From NCBI GenBank assembly GCA_030428345.1, contig JAUIBM010000082.1, forward strand, positions 1 to 9,221: a stretch of 9,221 bases of DNA, written 5' to 3'. Shown here piece after piece: positions 7,382 through 9,221 of this stretch (position 1 is its first letter; every line of letters begins with the position of its first letter). The translations under genes were made by a program, and so were the position numbers. The notes below the pieces were generated by a model that was not told the DNA's origin, did not search any database, and worked only from the letters and a program-made list of their open reading frames with translations. Source of the DNA: Alphaproteobacteria bacterium. Its GTDB lineage: Bacteria > Pseudomonadota > Alphaproteobacteria > Rhizobiales > Rhizobiaceae.

Positions 7382-7389
7382 TAAGTGCC
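7369..7389 (-). repeat. Right subterminal repeat R1
   Basis: Read on the minus strand it starts GGCACTTAATTATGAGAATC. It is the outermost right-end copy and continuous with the terminal inverted repeat. It matches L1 in spacing from the tip, including the AGAAT block beyond the perfect inverted repeat. Confidence 0.78.
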
Positions 7390-7398
7390 AAGCGACAA
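7381..7398 (-). repeat. Right terminal inverted repeat of the Tni transposon
   Basis: Its reverse complement is TTGTCGCTTGGCACTTAA, identical to 3786-3803. It ends one base before the GTG start codon of the flanking gene. Confidence 0.92.
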
Positions 7399-8001
7399 GT
7401 GACCACTGGAAAGTCGATCGCTGCTTTGTGCGTGGTGGCCGCTTGGACGTTTAGTGCCAGCAGTGCATGGGCCCATCCCTCAGCGATGATGACAGGAAGC
7501 CTGACATCGCAACCGATCGGACACTATGAGTTCTGCAGGCGCAACGCTTCAGAATGCTCAATTCGCTCCCGCAACGTGACACCGCTGAAGATGTCGACTG
7601 AGCTCCTCGGGCGGCTGGAGAAACTCACGGTCACCGTGAATCAGGCCATAAAGCCGAAAAGCGACCTCGAGCTGTATGGCAAGGAAGAATTCTGGACCTA
7701 TCCCGTTGATGCGGGCGACTGCGAGGACTATGCGTTGGCGAAACGCCGCGTTCTGATGGAAGGTGGCATCTCAGCATCAAACCTGCTCCTGACTGTACTG
7801 CGACGCCCGAACGGCGACGGGCATGCAGTGCTGACCGTTCGAACCGATGCTGGGGACATTGTTCTCGATAATCTCACGGACACGGTTTTGAACTGGGATG
7901 AAACCGGATACACCTACCTGAAGCGGCAAGCGATTGATCATACCGGTCGATGGGTCTCCATACGAGACGGTGACGCGCCGCTGGTCAGTTCCGTTCATTA
8001 G
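7399..8001 (+). CDS. Secreted transglutaminase-like cysteine peptidase (BTLCP/DUF920 family), 5' end at transposon junction
   Basis: The 200-residue product has a signal peptide (hydrophobic core IAALCVVAAWTFSASSAWA, likely cut after AWA at residue 25) and so is exported to the periplasm. A catalytic triad in the order typical of BTLCP proteins follows: C108 in DAGDCEDYALAKR, H142 in GDGHAVLTV and D157 in DIVLDNLTDTV. The family includes LapG-like proteases, but most alphaproteobacterial members have no known substrate, and none is evident here. The only start that keeps the signal peptide is the GTG at 7399, right against the transposon end, with no convincing ribosome binding site. An in-frame TAA at 7378-7380 closes the frame upstream. 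The native start was therefore probably cut off, and expression would depend on the junction. The 3' end overlaps lnt by 17 bases in opposite orientation. Confidence 0.85.
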   Translation: MTTGKSIAALCVVAAWTFSASSAWAHPSAMMTGSLTSQPIGHYEFCRRNASECSIRSRNVTPLKMSTELLGRLEKLTVTVNQAIKPKSDLELYGKEEFWTYPVDAGDCEDYALAKRRVLMEGGISASNLLLTVLRRPNGDGHAVLTVRTDAGDIVLDNLTDTVLNWDETGYTYLKRQAIDHTGRWVSIRDGDAPLVSSVH

Positions 8002-9221
8002 GGCGCGCGAGCAACCCCTTGGTTTTTCGAAAGCGGCGTCGAGTGACCGCGGCGGCGGCAATTAGCAGTGCGATCGCTACGACGACTGGAATGTTTCCGG
8101 CCCGGCGGAACACGGTTTCGGAAGATGCGGGCAATGGACCATCGATGACCCCGCTGACGTTCAGGGGAAGCATCTCCGTCACCCGACCATAGCTGTCGAC
8201 AATTGCGCTGACACCGCTGTTGGCCGCCCGGATGAGCGGCAGACCCGCCTCAAGCGCTCTCGCTCGCGCGGCAAGAAAATGTTGGTGGGGTCCCGCGGAG
8301 ATGCCGAACCACGCGTCATTCGTGATGTTCAGGATCCACCCTGCTCGGTCGTCGCCCGAACGTGGAAATATTGCCTCATAGCAGATCAAGACCCTCGCGG
8401 CGGGCAATCCGCCAAGCTGGATGGGTGCGCTGCTCTCACCCGGAATGTAGTTGATATCGCCGACGGTCATCTTCATGGCGCCGAGGACCTCCTTGAAAGG
8501 GGTGAACTCCCCAAAGGGCACCAATCGCACCTTGTCGTAGTCCGCGACGACGCCTCCCTTCTCATCGAGTGCAAGAACACTGTTCAACAGGGCAGGATCA
8601 CCAGCGCGACGCGCAGGAGCTTCCCTGACCGCTCCGAAGAGAAGCAGGCCTCCGGTCGGTACACTGGCGGTGAGGGCTGGATGGATCTTGCGACCAGCTT
8701 CGAACAAGACAGGATACGCCGTCTCGGGCCAGACTACGTAGCGTGGCCGATCGCTTTTACCGGACGTACTGAGCGCTAGGAGTTTGTCGAGGATTGCGTT
8801 CGCTTGGCCGGCCTCCCATTTCTGGTTTTGCGGGATGTTTGGCTGGACGATCCGCACGCGCTGTCCATTTTCCCCGATATCGGCCACGGCCAGGCGCATC
8901 GCCCCGCCAGTCCATAGAGCGGCGAAAGCGATCGTTGGCACCAGGATCAGAACGAGTGCCGCAGACCGACGGCCCAGCTTGTACTTCTCAGTGATCAGGA
9001 GTGGCAAGACCGCCAAGAGAACTGTCAGAAGCCCGAGGCCATGGATACCCATGACCGATATGGCCTGAAGAACTTCATCGCTGTATCCCCAAGCGTATCC
9101 AATGAGGTTCCAGGGGAATCCCGTCAGTATGGTGCCGCGCGCCATCTCGGCGATGGACCACGTGGCCGGGAGGACGATGAGCGCACCCGGTCCCGATCCG
9201 AGATGGCGCGCGGCACCATAC
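7985..9221 (-). CDS. lnt: Apolipoprotein N-acyltransferase, N-terminal part beyond right edge
   Basis: Lnt is the inner-membrane enzyme that transfers the third acyl chain to the N-terminal cysteine of lipoproteins. The visible 411 residues include late N-terminal membrane segments: WSIAEMARGTILTGFPWNLI, the family's 'E--RG-L-TGFPWN' motif. The periplasmic nitrilase domain follows. Its Glu-Lys-Cys triad is present: E in VVWPETAYP, K in DYDKVRLVPFGEF and C in VLICYEAIF (141, 205 and 255 counted from the ATG at 9145). Then come NITNDAWFG and a C-terminal membrane helix (VVVAIALLIAAAAV) with a basic tail. The ATG at 9145 is internal, not the true start, because the frame stays open to the window end with plausible Lnt sequence (ARHLGSGPGALIVLPATWS). 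Full-length Lnt is about 510-540 residues, so roughly 100-130 are missing. It is convergent with the BTLCP gene. Confidence 0.93.
   Translation of the reverse strand, partial: YGAARHLGSGPGALIVLPATWSIAEMARGTILTGFPWNLIGYAWGYSDEVLQAISVMGIHGLGLLTVLLAVLPLLITEKYKLGRRSAALVLILVPTIAFAALWTGGAMRLAVADIGENGQRVRIVQPNIPQNQKWEAGQANAILDKLLALSTSGKSDRPRYVVWPETAYPVLFEAGRKIHPALTASVPTGGLLLFGAVREAPARRAGDPALLNSVLALDEKGGVVADYDKVRLVPFGEFTPFKEVLGAMKMTVGDINYIPGESSAPIQLGGLPAARVLICYEAIFPRSGDDRAGWILNITNDAWFGISAGPHQHFLAARARALEAGLPLIRAANSGVSAIVDSYGRVTEMLPLNVSGVIDGPLPASSETVFRRAGNIPVVVAIALLIAAAAVTRRRFRKTKGLLARPNERN
9127..9221. repeat. Perfect 24-bp inverted repeat ending at the window edge
   Basis: Bases 9127-9150 and 9198-9221 are exact reverse complements (24 of 24) with a 47-base spacer. 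The second arm ends on the last base of the window. Both arms lie in the lnt frame and the frame stays open. A fold-back at a contig end is a common assembly or library artefact, but a real repeat would also break an assembly here. Confidence 0.9.

Larger units (their letters stand above)
3787..7397 (-). mobile_element. Cargo-free TniA-TniB-TniQ transposon (Tn5053/Tn7-like)
   Basis: The element runs from TGTCGC at 3787 to GCGACA ending at 7397, about 3.6 kb. The terminal inverted repeat TTGTCGCTTGGCACTTAA (3786-3803) is matched perfectly by the reverse complement of 7381-7398. The outermost matching T/A pair may be element or chance. Inside, tniA, tniB and tniQ are packed head to tail on the minus strand, with short gaps or overlaps. 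Only about 70-140 bases at each end are non-coding, and these carry seven copies of a ~20-bp motif. The 5'-TG...CA-3' ends, subterminal repeats and the TniA/B/Q trio fit the Tn5053/Tn402/Tn7 superfamily. No resolvase (tniR), TnsA-like endonuclease, passenger gene, CRISPR or cas gene is present. The left end lies inside sbcC. I find no 5-bp direct repeat flanking the element: GCCGT on the left against AGTGA on the right. Confidence 0.9.

Noticed and set aside
3844..7398. A CRISPR array, guide RNA or cas gene associated with the TniABQ core
   Set aside because: The non-coding space in the element is only about 25 bases past sbcC's stop on the left and about 140 on the right. It is filled by subterminal repeats, with no regular spacer pattern and no Cas-like ORF.
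3782..7402. A 5-bp target-site duplication
   Set aside because: I compared the flanking five bases with the ends set at TG...CA and at TTG...CAA; neither pair matches.

Overview
The window looks like accessory DNA from a GC-rich alphaproteobacterium. The evidence is the high GC content, the Arg/Ala-rich protein composition, and a bacterial transglutaminase-like cysteine peptidase (BTLCP) beside lnt. I cannot name the genus; Rhizobiales, Sphingomonadales and Rhodobacterales are all possible.

Layout. (1) Bases 1-164, minus strand: the first 54 residues of a regulator resembling the winged-HTH N-terminus of BrxR/CapW-type WYL proteins. (2) Bases ~165-235: an AT-rich divergent intergenic region with a perfect TATAAT and two abutting palindromes. 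(3) Bases 236-3843, plus strand: sbcD (complete) and sbcC, joined by an ATGA overlap. sbcC is cut after 803 native codons by a transposon end, so the second half of its ATPase domain is missing. (4) Bases ~3787-7397: a compact element of about 3.6 kb bounded by near-identical inverted ends (TTGTCGCTTGGCACTTAA). It carries only tniA (DDE transposase), tniB (AAA+ ATPase) and tniQ (target-selection type), all on the minus strand. Seven copies of a ~20-bp motif lie in its ends, three on the left and four on the right, like the TnsB-site arrays of Tn7. I see no resolvase, cargo gene, CRISPR array or cas gene. (5) Bases 7399-8001, plus strand: a secreted BTLCP-family protein whose only upstream start is a GTG directly at the transposon junction. 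(6) Bases 7985-9221, minus strand: lnt, apolipoprotein N-acyltransferase, open at the right edge and overlapping the BTLCP gene tail to tail.

How it fits together. The left side looks like a regulated SbcCD nuclease locus, possibly defence-linked because of its regulator. The transposon has destroyed sbcC. The right flank is not the rest of sbcC and the two junctions share no 5-bp target duplication. A deletion or a recombination between element copies has therefore probably joined two unrelated loci at the transposon. The exact edge of the window carries a perfect 24-bp inverted repeat, which may be a contig-end artefact.
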